NCBI GenBank assembly: GCA_022844485.1
Contig: JALHLQ010000020.1
Coordinates: 1 to 64,000 of the forward strand
Reading direction: 5' to 3'
Length of the DNA: 64,000 nucleotides
Origin: Xanthobacteraceae bacterium
Lineage (GTDB): Bacteria; Pseudomonadota; Alphaproteobacteria; Rhizobiales; Xanthobacteraceae
Part shown: piece by piece, positions 17,249-25,681 of the stretch
Position numbering within the stretch: position 1 is the first letter of the stretch
Layout of the letters: every line of letters starts with the position of its first letter
The notes under the pieces: model-generated
Databases searched by the model: none
Told to the model about the DNA's origin: nothing
The model's input: the letters and a program-made list of their open reading frames with translations, nothing else
Program-made: the position numbers and the translations under genes

Positions 17249-18072
17249 CCGCTTTTCACCTGTTCACGAACCATGAGAAGCTGCGCTGCGGTCGACGCCG
17301 CGATTGCTGCCGGTGATTTGTCTCCGATCCCGGGAACGCCGATGGGGCATATGAGCCGAGCGACCTGCGAGGGCGCCAGCCCGCCCTTTCCCATGGCCGC
17401 GACGAAACGCGCGCGTTTTGTCTCGCTCCCGATCAGGCCGACATAGGCAAAGCGCTCCGCCCTCAGCGCCTCCATGACGAGATCGAGATCCAGGGCGTGG
17501 CTATAGGTCATCACCAGGATGAAGGCGCCGTCGCTTGCTTGCGCGAGCATGCCGAGCGGTTCGTCGGTGAGAACCGTCGCGATGCCTTGCGGCGCATCGT
17601 CGAAGGCGCCGTGCCGCGAGTCGATCCACGTCACCTTAAACGGCAGAGGTGCGAGCGCACGCACGAGCGCTCGTCCGACATGTCCGGCGCCGAACAACAG
17701 CAGCGGCGTGCGCTGTTCCTGGTTCCGCTCCGCTTGCGCGAAGTTCTCGACATCTGGGAGTGTCGAAATATCGAAGCGTTCGATCGACAGGGAGACGCGT
17801 CCGCCGCAGCACTGTCCAAGATCTGGTCCCAGCGCCACGTCGAGCATGCGCATGGCTGGTGCCCCGTTCGCTTGGAGCAACGCTTTCGCTTCCGCGAGCG
17901 CAGTCCATTCCAGCGCTCCGCCGCCGATCGTTCCGCTAAAGCAGCCATCAGGACGAACCACCATGCGCGCGCCCGGCTCCCGCGGGCTCGAACCGCGCGC
18001 CTCGGTCACGGTCACAAGTGCTGCCCGTCCTTGCTCCCGCAACGCGCGTTCCACCGCTGCCCAGGTGGTCAT
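17245..18072 (-). CDS. xdhC: Xanthine dehydrogenase accessory protein XdhC
   Basis: A 275-residue chaperone that binds molybdenum cofactor, promotes its sulfuration and delivers it to XdhB. The N-terminal XdhC/CoxI domain shows VTEARGSSPREPGARMVV and SGTIGGGALEW; the C-terminal Rossmann domain has LLFGAGHVGRALV. Its start overlaps the xdhB stop by 4 bases and its end overlaps the amidohydrolase start by 4 bases, giving a tightly coupled xdhB-xdhC-amidohydrolase operon. Confidence 0.94.
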   Translation of the reverse strand: MTTWAAVERALREQGRAALVTVTEARGSSPREPGARMVVRPDGCFSGTIGGGALEWTALAEAKALLQANGAPAMRMLDVALGPDLGQCCGGRVSLSIERFDISTLPDVENFAQAERNQEQRTPLLLFGAGHVGRALVRALAPLPFKVTWIDSRHGAFDDAPQGIATVLTDEPLGMLAQASDGAFILVMTYSHALDLDLVMEALRAERFAYVGLIGSETKRARFVAAMGKGGLAPSQVARLICPIGVPGIGDKSPAAIAASTAAQLLMVREQVKSG

Positions 18073-20390
18073 CTACCGCCCCGCACGGCTTCCACAGCCC
18101 GCAAAATCGCTTCCGGCGTTGCCGGTGCGTCGAGCGGCACGGGGCGTAACGGATTATGGGCGTGAATTGCGTCGGCAATGGCGGCGAAGACGGAGATCGC
18201 GAGCATCAAGGGCGGCTCGCCGACCGCCTTGGAGCGGTAGATCGTATCCTCGCGGTTTGCGCCATCGTAAAGCGCTACGCGAAAATCGGCCGGCACATCC
18301 GACGCGCAGGGGATCTTGTAGGTCGAGGGAGCATGCGTGAGCAGGCGTCCGTCGTCTCCGTACACAAGCTCTTCCGTTGTTAGCCAACCCATCCCTTGAA
18401 TGAATCCGCCTTCGATCTGGCCGATATCGATTGCAGGATTCAGCGAGCGTCCAACATCATGCAGGATGTCGACCCGGGTCACCTTCATTTCACCCGTCAT
18501 CGTGTCCACGCTCACCTCCGAGCAGGCCGCGCCATAGGCAAAATAGAGAAACGGCCGCCCTTTCCCAAGCTCCCTGTCCCAGTCCAGTTTCGGTGTGCGG
18601 TAGAAGCCGGTCGAAGACAGCGACACACGCGCCAGATAGGCCTGCATCACGAAATCTGCGAAGGCGACCGGTTTGTTTCCGATGAGAACGTGGTTGTCGC
18701 GAAACGCGACCTGCTCTGGCGTCGCACCGTACGCCTCGCCGGCGAAGCCGACCAGCCGTGCTTTGATGGTCTCGGCGGCGGCTTTCGCCGCCATGGCGTT
18801 CAAGTCTGCGCCGGAGGAAGCCGCGGTCGCCGAGGTATTCGGGACTTTGCCGGTGCTGGCTGCGGTGATCTTGACGGCGTCCAGGTCGAGCCCGAACTCC
18901 TCGGCCACGACCTGAGCAACCTTGATGAGCACCCCCTGCCCCATCTCGGTGCCGCCGTGGTTCAAATGGATCGAGCCATCGGTATAGACGTGCACAAGCG
19001 CGCCAGCTTGATTGAGGTGCGTCGTCGTAAACGAAATGCCGAATTTGACCGGCGTCAGCGCCAGCCCGCGCTTCAAGAAGCGGCTTTTCGCGTTGAACTC
19101 GCGCGTCGCGTCGCGGCGCACCCAATAATCCGATGTGCGCTCGAGCGTCTCAAGCAGTTCGGGCAGAATATTGTCTTCGATCCGCATTCCGTAAGGCGTC
19201 ACGTCGCGTCCGGGGCCATACAGATTGGCTTTGCGCACCTCCAGAGGGTCGCGCCCGCTCGCCCAAGCGATCTCGTCGATGATCCGCTCGATCGCCAGCA
19301 TGCCTTGCGGTCCGCCGAAGCCGCGGAAGGCCGTGTTCGACACGGTGTTGGTCTTCATGCGCTTGGTGACGATGGTCGCCGCCGGCAGGAAATAGGCATT
19401 GTCGGCGTGGAACATGGCCCGGTCGTTAATGGCGCTGGACAAATCCGCCGAGTAGCCGCAGCGCGATGCCATCACCGTCTCGCAACTCATGATGCGGCCC
19501 ACCGCGTCATAACCGACGGTGTAGTTGACCCGAAAGTCATGCCGTTTACCGGTCATCATCATGTCGTCGTCGCGGTCGAGTCGGATCTTGCATGGCCGGC
19601 CGGTAACGCGCGCGGCGAGTGCGGCCATTGCCGCCCATTGCGCGGCCTGCGTTTCCTTGCCGCCAAAGGCGCCACCCATGCGTCGGACTTCGACGGTAAC
19701 GGCCGCATCGTTCAGCGCGAGCACGCGCGCGACGATGTGCTGGACTTCGCTCGGGTGCTGCGTCGAGCTATGCACGAACATCTCGCCGTCCTCACCGGGG
19801 ATCGCAAGCGCGGCCTGGCCTTCGAGATAGAAATGCTCCTGTCCGCCGATGCGCAACATGCCGCTCAGACGATGTTCGCTGTCGCTAAGAGAGGCTGTGA
19901 CATCGCCGGTACGAAACGCATACTCGGGAAGAATGCGTTGGTCCGCCGCGAGCGCATCGTCCACCGTGACGAGGGGCGGTTCGACCGCGATATCGATCCT
20001 CGCGAGTTGCGCGGCGCCGCGGGCAGCGTCGCGCGTTGTCGCAACCACCGCAAACAGCGCCTGGCTGTGGAATTCGACCGCGCCATCGGCGAACAGCGGG
20101 TCGTCCCCGGCGATTGGGCTGACGTCATTTCGTCCCGGAATATCGCGCGCGGTCAGCACGGCGACGACGCCCCGCGCCGCCCGTACTGCATCGAGGTCCA
20201 ACCGCACGACCCGCCCGCGCGCCTTCGGGGCGCCGCCTACGGCAAGGTGCAACGTGCCTTCTGGCTCGCGGATGTCGTCCACATAAATGGCCTGTCCCCG
20301 CACATGTTTGACCGCGGAATCATGTGGGATCGGCTTGCGCACGGTCCGCAAGGTAGGATCGGCCGCAAAATCCAAAGGGGGCGCTGTCAT
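18069..20390 (-). CDS. xdhB: Xanthine dehydrogenase molybdopterin-binding subunit XdhB
   Basis: The large catalytic subunit of xanthine dehydrogenase, 773 residues, which oxidises hypoxanthine and xanthine to urate. Visible landmarks are FGGKETQAAQWAAMAALAA (cofactor contact), the arginine segment SNTAFRGFGGPQGML, GGTEMGQGVLIKVAQV, and the C-terminal catalytic glutamate in KAVGEPPLMLAISV. I chose the ATG at 20390 (MTAPPLDFAADPTL), where family similarity begins; the frame stays open to 20564, but the extra 58 residues look random. No good ribosome-binding site is seen before it. The small FAD/2Fe-2S subunit (xdhA), normally directly upstream, is absent: upstream is a divergent gene. Confidence 0.93.
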   Translation of the reverse strand: MTAPPLDFAADPTLRTVRKPIPHDSAVKHVRGQAIYVDDIREPEGTLHLAVGGAPKARGRVVRLDLDAVRAARGVVAVLTARDIPGRNDVSPIAGDDPLFADGAVEFHSQALFAVVATTRDAARGAAQLARIDIAVEPPLVTVDDALAADQRILPEYAFRTGDVTASLSDSEHRLSGMLRIGGQEHFYLEGQAALAIPGEDGEMFVHSSTQHPSEVQHIVARVLALNDAAVTVEVRRMGGAFGGKETQAAQWAAMAALAARVTGRPCKIRLDRDDDMMMTGKRHDFRVNYTVGYDAVGRIMSCETVMASRCGYSADLSSAINDRAMFHADNAYFLPAATIVTKRMKTNTVSNTAFRGFGGPQGMLAIERIIDEIAWASGRDPLEVRKANLYGPGRDVTPYGMRIEDNILPELLETLERTSDYWVRRDATREFNAKSRFLKRGLALTPVKFGISFTTTHLNQAGALVHVYTDGSIHLNHGGTEMGQGVLIKVAQVVAEEFGLDLDAVKITAASTGKVPNTSATAASSGADLNAMAAKAAAETIKARLVGFAGEAYGATPEQVAFRDNHVLIGNKPVAFADFVMQAYLARVSLSSTGFYRTPKLDWDRELGKGRPFLYFAYGAACSEVSVDTMTGEMKVTRVDILHDVGRSLNPAIDIGQIEGGFIQGMGWLTTEELVYGDDGRLLTHAPSTYKIPCASDVPADFRVALYDGANREDTIYRSKAVGEPPLMLAISVFAAIADAIHAHNPLRPVPLDAPATPEAILRAVEAVRGGR

Positions 20391-20612
20391 AGAGGTACTG
20401 TAGAAGCCGAAGTCGCCGCATGCGAGAGGCGTGTCCGCGTACATCGATCCGCTACGGAAGCTGACATTGGGAGCCTTGGAACCGGCGCGCGAGCCCCGTC
20501 CAGGCCTGGGGAACCCCGGAACCGCCATACCCCAATCCCATCGAGGCCGCCGGACCTGAGCCAATCTAGAAAACGGCGAGGTATTTGGTTACTTTCTCTT
20601 TCTGAGAAAACA

Positions 20613-20942
20613 ATGCCCAGCGCCACCTTCGAGCTTTTCCGCGAGGCCATTTTCAACGAGAAGCAGGTTCTTTGCACCTACGGGGGCTACCATCGCGAAC
20701 TGTGCCCGCACATCCTCGGCCGCTCCAACGGCGAGGAGAAAGTGCTGACGTTCCAATTTGCCGGGCAAAGCCGGACTGGCCTGCCGCCAGGCGGCGAGTG
20801 GCGCTGCCTTTACCTGTCGCAGGTCCGCGACGCACGACTGCGCGATGGTCCCTGGCATGCAGGCGGGCAGCATCGTACCGCGCAGCGTTGCGTGATCGAT
20901 GTCGAGGTCGACATCAATATCCACGTTCGTCGGCAACGCTGA
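20613..20942 (+). CDS. WYL-like small protein
   Basis: A 109-residue protein that looks like a stand-alone WYL-type ligand-binding domain: AIFNEKQVLCTYGGYHRELCPHI matches the WYL opening (residues about 11-33), then LTFQFAGQSRTGLPPGGEW and a final CLYLSQVRDARL. It has no helix-turn-helix, so it is not a transcription factor by itself. It is divergent from xdhB (222 bases) and precedes the SIR2-family gene by 121 bases on the same strand. Stand-alone WYL proteins of unknown role are common in this bacterial group. The assignment rests on pattern recognition of a short domain. Confidence 0.68.
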   Translation: MPSATFELFREAIFNEKQVLCTYGGYHRELCPHILGRSNGEEKVLTFQFAGQSRTGLPPGGEWRCLYLSQVRDARLRDGPWHAGGQHRTAQRCVIDVEVDINIHVRRQR

Positions 20943-21063
20943 ACACGGCAGCAGCGTTGTGGGCACGAGGCGACGGTTGATCTTTCAACGCCGAGCCTAA
21001 GCTCGTTCCAGGAACAAACCCCACGACGCCCGGTTCGTCATGCGGTGTTGCCGAGGTAAGCGC

Positions 21064-21906
21064 ATGGCCGAATCCCCTTTGCTCGACGAGCTTGCCCGCG
21101 CCCTGTGCGCCCGTCAGGCCATCCTGTTCGCGGGTGCGGGACTTTCGATGAATGTCGGCCTGCCCTCTTGGCAGGACCTCATCGATCACATGATGTCGGA
21201 ACTCGGGGTCGAGACCGTGGGGCAAAATGGGGCCGGCCATTCCTATCAGACGCTCGCCGAATACTACCGCATCAGGCAGGGCAGCATCGGGGCCCTACGC
21301 AGCTGGATGGATCGCCATTGGAAGGTATCCGAAGAACAAGTCAGGCAATCGCGCATGCACCGCCTCGTGGTCGAGCTCAACTTCCCAATCGTGTACACGA
21401 CGAATTATGACCGCAACCTCGAAGCCGCGTTCTCCGCGCACGGACGCGGCTTTGTCAAAGTTGCGAACGCTCGCGATATCGCCAATGCGCGCGAGGGCGT
21501 TACGCAGATCGTGAAGTTTCACGGCGACTTCGATGACGACCAATCGCTTGTGCTCACGGAGACGGACTACTTCAATCGGCTCTCGTTCGACGCGCCGCTC
21601 GATATCAAGCTGCGCGCGGATGCTCTCGGGCGCACGGTGCTCTTCATCGGTTACAGTATGTCGGATATGAACATCCGTTTGTTGCTGCACCGACTTTGGC
21701 GCACGTGGCAGACATCCGGATACGAGAAGGACCGCCCGAAATCCTTCGTGTTCATGACAAGCCGAAATCCGATGCAGGAAGCCGTGCTCGCGCAATGGGG
21801 CATCACGGTTCTGAACGGCGAAAGCGATGATCCAGAACAGGCGCTGACCACATTCCTCGAACGGCTGAAGGAGCGCGTGGACGAACTTCGCGGCGAGGGT
21901 CAGTGA
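21064..21906 (+). CDS. SIR2-like domain protein (SIR2_2 type)
   Basis: A 280-residue protein with a Rossmann-type SIR2 fold. NAD-binding motif FAGAGLSMNVGLPSW lies at residues about 23-36, YTTNYD at 111-116 (Asn114), KFHGD at 151-155 (His153) and GYSMSDMNIR at 196-205. Asn and His correspond to the catalytic pair of SIR2-type NAD+-hydrolysing defence proteins such as ThsA and DSR2, so an NADase is plausible; a true deacylase is less likely because the zinc-binding cysteines of sirtuins are missing. No effector or sensor domain is fused. The ATG at 21064 has CCGAGG upstream; the frame is open from 21040. The same-strand neighbour is a WYL-like protein. Confidence 0.85.
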   Translation: MAESPLLDELARALCARQAILFAGAGLSMNVGLPSWQDLIDHMMSELGVETVGQNGAGHSYQTLAEYYRIRQGSIGALRSWMDRHWKVSEEQVRQSRMHRLVVELNFPIVYTTNYDRNLEAAFSAHGRGFVKVANARDIANAREGVTQIVKFHGDFDDDQSLVLTETDYFNRLSFDAPLDIKLRADALGRTVLFIGYSMSDMNIRLLLHRLWRTWQTSGYEKDRPKSFVFMTSRNPMQEAVLAQWGITVLNGESDDPEQALTTFLERLKERVDELRGEGQ

Positions 21907-21918
21907 CGCGCAAGTGCA

Positions 21919-22548
21919 TTACGGCATCGGGATTTCGCCGACCTTCTTCGGGACGTCGTAGCCGCGCTGAACTGCCGGGCGTTTCGCGATCGAAAGATAC
22001 CAGCGCTTTACGTTCGGGAACTGATCTAGGCTGATCGTCTGCCATTCGAAGCGTGAAATCCAAGGCCAGACGGCAATGTCCGCGATAGAGTATTCGTCCG
22101 CCAAGAACGCCCGCCCCTCCAGGCGCTTGTCGAGCACGCGATAGAGTCGTTGCGCTTCTTTCAGGTAGCGTTCTTCCGCATAGGGGGCCTTGCCCGGATT
22201 ATACTTTGCGAAATGATGTACTTGGCCCAGCATCGGTCCGAGGCCGCCCATCTGCCACATGAGCCATTCGATCGCGCGGTAACGCGCTTCGCCCTGCTTG
22301 GCGAGAAGCTTTCCGGTCTTGTCGGCGAGATAGATCATGATGGCGCCCGATTCCATCAGGCGCAGGCCGGTGTCCTGGTCGACGATGGCAGGAATCCGAT
22401 TGTTCGGCGCGATCTCCAGGAAGTGCGGCTGGAACTGCTCATCTTTGCCGATATCGATGGCATGGACGTTGTAAGGCAAAGCTAGCTCTTCCAGCATGAT
22501 GGAGACTTTGCGGCCGTTTGGCGTGGTCCAGGTGTAGAGGTCGATCAT
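21919..22548 (-). CDS. Glutathione S-transferase family protein (YfcG/Nu-class-like)
   Basis: A 209-residue cytosolic glutathione transferase. The N-terminal thioredoxin-fold domain (1-80) begins with YTWTTPNGRKVSIMLEEL, where the TTPNG pattern is the active-site signature of the Nu class with disulfide-bond reductase activity. NNRIPAIVDQD and LMESGAIMIYLAD are the usual cis-Pro and glutathione-contact segments. The all-helical domain has EWLMWQMGGLGPMLGQ and FLADEYSIADIAVWPW. It converges on the SIR2 gene, with 12 bases between stop codons. Probably detoxification or thiol repair; the substrate is unknown. Confidence 0.93.
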   Translation of the reverse strand: MIDLYTWTTPNGRKVSIMLEELALPYNVHAIDIGKDEQFQPHFLEIAPNNRIPAIVDQDTGLRLMESGAIMIYLADKTGKLLAKQGEARYRAIEWLMWQMGGLGPMLGQVHHFAKYNPGKAPYAEERYLKEAQRLYRVLDKRLEGRAFLADEYSIADIAVWPWISRFEWQTISLDQFPNVKRWYLSIAKRPAVQRGYDVPKKVGEIPMP

Positions 22549-22639
22549 GGGTCCCGTGTCAGGTTACTTATGAGGGGAAGCTGGGTGGGCGACGAGCCGG
22601 CCTTACACCCGGTCACGTTCGTCAACAACGGCTTCAAGC

Positions 22640-22667
22640 AAAACGGGCCGGGCAAAACGCCCGGCCC
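22640..22667 (-). terminator. Rho-independent terminator of the deacetylase gene
   Basis: Perfect 9-base stem GGGCCGGGC (22645-22653) / GCCCGGCCC (22659-22667) with a 5-base loop; on the minus strand it is followed by GTTTTGC. It lies 25 bases after the stop of the polysaccharide deacetylase gene. Confidence 0.75.
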
Positions 22668-22691
22668 TTCCGCGCTTCTTTTCGTCCGCGA

Positions 22692-23567
22692 TCAATCCCC
22701 GCTGATTGTGCGCACGACGTTGGATGTCGGGCGGTCGGATACCGTCGGGAGCTTTTGCTCCTTCTGCACGAGCGCGTCGTAGCTCGCGATGGTTTTGAGC
22801 GGTTCCTTGGCCTTCATGTGCACAATGCGATAGCCGTTTGATTTGAGCACGTTCAGCAATTCCGGGACTGCTTGCGCGGTATGGGCTTGGAAATCGTGCA
22901 TCAGCACGATCCCTTTGCCGTTCTTCTTCAGCTTGTTCATGACGTTCTGAATCAGCCGCTCTTTGCTGCGGATCGTGAAATCGAACGAGTCCATGTCGGT
23001 CGAGAAGATTCCAATTCCACGCTCGCCGAGATAGGTGACGAGCTCGGGCGGATGCTTGAGCGCCGGGAAGCGGAAGAAGGGCGTACCCGGCGATCCAAGC
23101 GCCATGCGCACTGCGCTGGCGCCTTTCTCGATCTCTTCCAGAGCCTCTTCTTTGGTCTTCTTAGAGAGGTCGACATGGGACCACGTATGCGAGCCGATCG
23201 AATGCCCGCCTTCGGCAACCTGCTTCAAAATCTCCGGGTACCAGATCGCGTGCTTGCCGATCGGGAAGAAAGTGGCCTTCACGCAGTGGGCGGCGAGTGC
23301 CCGCAGAACCGCCGGGGTATTCACCGGCCAGGGCCCGTCGTCAAATGTCAGGACCACCTCGTTTTGGCGCAGGAAGTCATGTTGCTTGAAGTGCTCGAAC
23401 CCAAAGCCCGGACCTCCGGTGGTGTCGATTTCAACAACCCGGGCAGTGCCGAGCGCGTTGGGATTGCCGGGACAGTTTGCACCAGGCGCGGCCGTTTGCG
23501 CGTGCGAACCCTCGCTTCCAAGCAGACACAAAGAAACAACCAGCGCCGATAGCGCGACGTGACGCAT
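22692..23567 (-). CDS. Secreted polysaccharide deacetylase (NodB-homology domain)
   Basis: A 291-residue carbohydrate esterase family 4 protein with a signal peptide (MRHVALSALVVSLCLLGSEGSHA). The NodB domain (about residues 70-260) has the catalytic/metal motif TFDDGPWP, the second metal motif GHSIGSHTWSHVDL, RFPALKHPP and the final VLMHDFQAHTAQAVPELL. It would de-N-acetylate peptidoglycan or a cell-surface polysaccharide. The start at 23567 follows GGGGGAAAG; the frame is open 120 bases further upstream but without a signal-like start. The gene stands alone with its own terminator. Not a nodulation gene by context. Confidence 0.93.
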   Translation of the reverse strand: MRHVALSALVVSLCLLGSEGSHAQTAAPGANCPGNPNALGTARVVEIDTTGGPGFGFEHFKQHDFLRQNEVVLTFDDGPWPVNTPAVLRALAAHCVKATFFPIGKHAIWYPEILKQVAEGGHSIGSHTWSHVDLSKKTKEEALEEIEKGASAVRMALGSPGTPFFRFPALKHPPELVTYLGERGIGIFSTDMDSFDFTIRSKERLIQNVMNKLKKNGKGIVLMHDFQAHTAQAVPELLNVLKSNGYRIVHMKAKEPLKTIASYDALVQKEQKLPTVSDRPTSNVVRTISGD

Positions 23568-24013
23568 GCTTTCCCCCTTCCTTGCGGGATGTGCTGACCG
23601 ATCCAGCCTGCGGCAACTCATCGGATCGGGCCGCGAAACAGGTGCCGGATTCGCACCAAGTTTAAAGCAAAGCACTTGGCGCGTCACCGCAAGAAGCTGG
23701 ACGGAACGTCCCTTATCCTTAACCGACCTTCCTCGAAAAGCTGATGCGCGTGTTGTGGCCGCGAAACCGCTGATCTTGAGCGTTCCGCTGAATGTTACGA
23801 CGTCGAAATGGCCTATTCGACGGGCCTGACAGGGACAGTTGCGTTGACGGGCTGCCTTCGAGAATCCGTTAAGAAATGCCTCCTCAAGCTATGCCCGAGG
23901 TGCATTGCTGCACCGCAGCATTTCGGGTTCATAACCGCCAGGGAAAGGGCTAAGTAGCAAGCACTGGCTGTGGCCCGCCCACCCAACATCCTCAAGATTT
24001 CAGGATAAAAACC
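23568..24013. other. Intergenic region between deacetylase and DUF1127 genes
   Basis: About 446 bases without a convincing gene, expected to hold the divergent promoters of the deacetylase and DUF1127 genes. The only structure noted is a small hairpin (GGTGCA 23899-23904, TGCACC 23909-23914). No clear -10/-35 pair was identified. Confidence 0.4.
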
Positions 24014-24169
24014 ATGCTCTTGTCCAAGCTCCTACACGCCTATCGAAAATGGCGCGCCTATCGGAAAAACCTGGAAGAACTCTCCGCCCTGGACGATCGG
24101 ACTCTGGCGGATATCGGCATCACTCGGGCCGACATTCCGGCCGTGGCCGCGGGGGCCATCCGGGGGTAA
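24014..24169 (+). CDS. DUF1127 small protein (YjiS-like)
   Basis: A 51-residue protein. The sequence MLLSKLLHAYRKWRAYRKN followed by LEELSALDDRTLADIGITRA is the DUF1127 signature: a basic amphipathic helix, then the D-R-x-L-x-D-I-G-I-x-R motif. Members in alphaproteobacteria bind RNA or tune phosphate and carbon metabolism, but the role of this one is unknown. It has its own downstream terminator at 24192-24223 and precedes trmFO by about 100 bases, so it is a separate transcription unit. Confidence 0.88.
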   Translation: MLLSKLLHAYRKWRAYRKNLEELSALDDRTLADIGITRADIPAVAAGAIRG

Positions 24170-24191
24170 CTGCGACTTTATGCGCCTGACG

Positions 24192-24223
24192 ACGCCCGCC
24201 TCGTGCGGGCGTTGTTCGTTTTT
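24192..24223 (+). terminator. Rho-independent terminator after the DUF1127 gene
   Basis: Perfect 8-base stem ACGCCCGC (24192-24199) / GCGGGCGT (24205-24212), 5-base loop, then TGTTCGTTTTT. It lies 22 bases after the DUF1127 stop and about 50 before the trmFO start. Confidence 0.8.
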
Positions 24224-24271
24224 GGGTTCGGACGGCTTGACCCCGCTTGGTCAGGGCCGCACATCGGGAGC

Positions 24272-25681
24272 ATGCACAGACCCGTTCACATCGTCGGCGG
24301 TGGCCTGGCCGGATCTGAAGCCGCGTGGCAAGTCGCCCGGCGTGGCGTACCGGCGGTGGTGCACGAGATGCGTCCGATCTGCCCGACCGAGGTGCATAAG
24401 ACGGACAGCCTCGCCGAACTCGTCTGTTCGAACTCCTTCCGATCGGACGATGCGCGGACCAACGCGGTCGGTCTGCTGCATGCTGAAATGCGCCGGCTTG
24501 ATTCCCTTGTCATGCGGATGGCCGATGCCAATCAGGTTCCCGCGGGTGGCGCCCTTGCTGTCGACCGCGACGGGTTCTCTGGCGCGATCACGGAGGCGCT
24601 CACGGCGCATCCGCTCATCGAGATCAGACGCGAGGAAGTCGCGACGATCCCGGATGACTGGAACTCCGCGATCCTTGCGACAGGGCCCCTCACCTCGCCC
24701 GCGCTTGCGGAAACCATTCGCGCGATCACGGGCGAAACCGCGCTTGCCTTTTTCGACGCGATTGCGCCGATCGTTTATCGCGAGACGATCGACATGACCG
24801 TGGCGTGGTTCCAGTCACGTTACGACAAGGCAGGCCCCGGAGGATCGGGGGCCGACTACATCAACTGTCCGCTGACGCGCGATCAGTATCACGCATTCAT
24901 CGACGCGCTGATTTCCGCAGAGAAAACATCCTTCCATGAATGGGAGGCATCGACGCCTTACTTCGACGGCTGTCTGCCGATCGAGGTGATGGCCGAGCGC
25001 GGGCGGGAAACTCTTCGACATGGTCCGATGAAGCCGTTCGGATTGACCAACCCGCACAATCCCGCGGCAAAGCCCTATGCCGTCGTGCAGCTTCGCCAGG
25101 ACAACAAGCTTGGGACGCTGTTCAACATCGTCGGCTTTCAGACGAAGCTGAAACATGGCGAACAAGTGCGCGTATTCCGCAGCATCCCCGGCCTGGAAAA
25201 GGCGGAGTTTGCCCGCCTCGGCGGCTTGCATCGCAATACGTTCCTGAACTCGCCGAAACTGCTCGACCAAACGCTCCGCCTGACCGCGATGCCACGCCTG
25301 CGCTTTGCGGGTCAGATCACAGGATGCGAAGGCTATGTCGAGTCTGCCGCAATGGGCTTGCTTGCAGGCCGTTTCGCGGCGGCCGAGCGGCTTGGCGAGA
25401 CCGTGATCCTCCCGCCGCCGACGACGGGTCACGGTGCATTGCTTGGTCACATCACCGGTGGCCATGTGGAGACGATCGATGCCGGCCCTCGCTCCTTTCA
25501 GCCGATGAACGTCAACTTCGGCCTTTTCCCGCTGCTAACGCAGTCGCCAAACCGAGGGGCCGACGGCAAGCGGCTTCGCGGCGCAGAGAAGACGATGGCG
25601 AGGAAAAGGGCCTTGACGACGCGCGCCCTCGACGATCTGGAGCGCTGGCTCGGTCTCGGACCGGCTGTCGCAGCCGAGTAG
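24272..25681 (+). CDS. trmFO: Methylenetetrahydrofolate-tRNA-(uracil-5-)-methyltransferase TrmFO
   Basis: A folate- and FAD-dependent enzyme (469 residues) that makes 5-methyluridine at position 54 of tRNA. The FAD-binding motif [13 protein letters not shown] opens the protein, followed by [17 protein letters not shown] and [13 protein letters not shown], all diagnostic for TrmFO (Gid). The C-terminal FAD contacts are in [19 protein letters not shown]. The ATG at 24272 is preceded by GGGAG; the open frame begins 69 bases earlier, inside a terminator. The stop codon is directly adjacent to the convergent stop of the next gene, with no spacer. Confidence 0.96.
   Translation: MHRPVHIVGGGLAGSEAAWQVARRGVPAVVHEMRPICPTEVHKTDSLAELVCSNSFRSDDARTNAVGLLHAEMRRLDSLVMRMADANQVPAGGALAVDRDGFSGAITEALTAHPLIEIRREEVATIPDDWNSAILATGPLTSPALAETIRAITGETALAFFDAIAPIVYRETIDMTVAWFQSRYDKAGPGGSGADYINCPLTRDQYHAFIDALISAEKTSFHEWEASTPYFDGCLPIEVMAERGRETLRHGPMKPFGLTNPHNPAAKPYAVVQLRQDNKLGTLFNIVGFQTKLKHGEQVRVFRSIPGLEKAEFARLGGLHRNTFLNSPKLLDQTLRLTAMPRLRFAGQITGCEGYVESAAMGLLAGRFAAAERLGETVILPPPTTGHGALLGHITGGHVETIDAGPRSFQPMNVNFGLFPLLTQSPNRGADGKRLRGAEKTMARKRALTTRALDDLERWLGLGPAVAAE

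Noticed and set aside
18396-20612. Very long plus-strand open frame (over 700 codons) opposite xdhB
   Set aside because: It is the antisense of a clear XdhB gene in GC-rich DNA; its translation is rich in Arg/His/Asp with no domain. Only its last 110 codons (20613-20942), beyond xdhB, are kept as a gene.
20613-21906. A Thoeris, DSR or prokaryotic Argonaute-SIR2 defence system
   Set aside because: No TIR, Argonaute, SLOG or helicase partner lies nearby; only the SIR2 and WYL-like genes are visible, so no named system can be claimed.
22692-23567. Nodulation gene nodB
   Set aside because: The protein has the NodB-homology domain but also a signal peptide and no nod neighbours or nod box; it is a general polysaccharide deacetylase.
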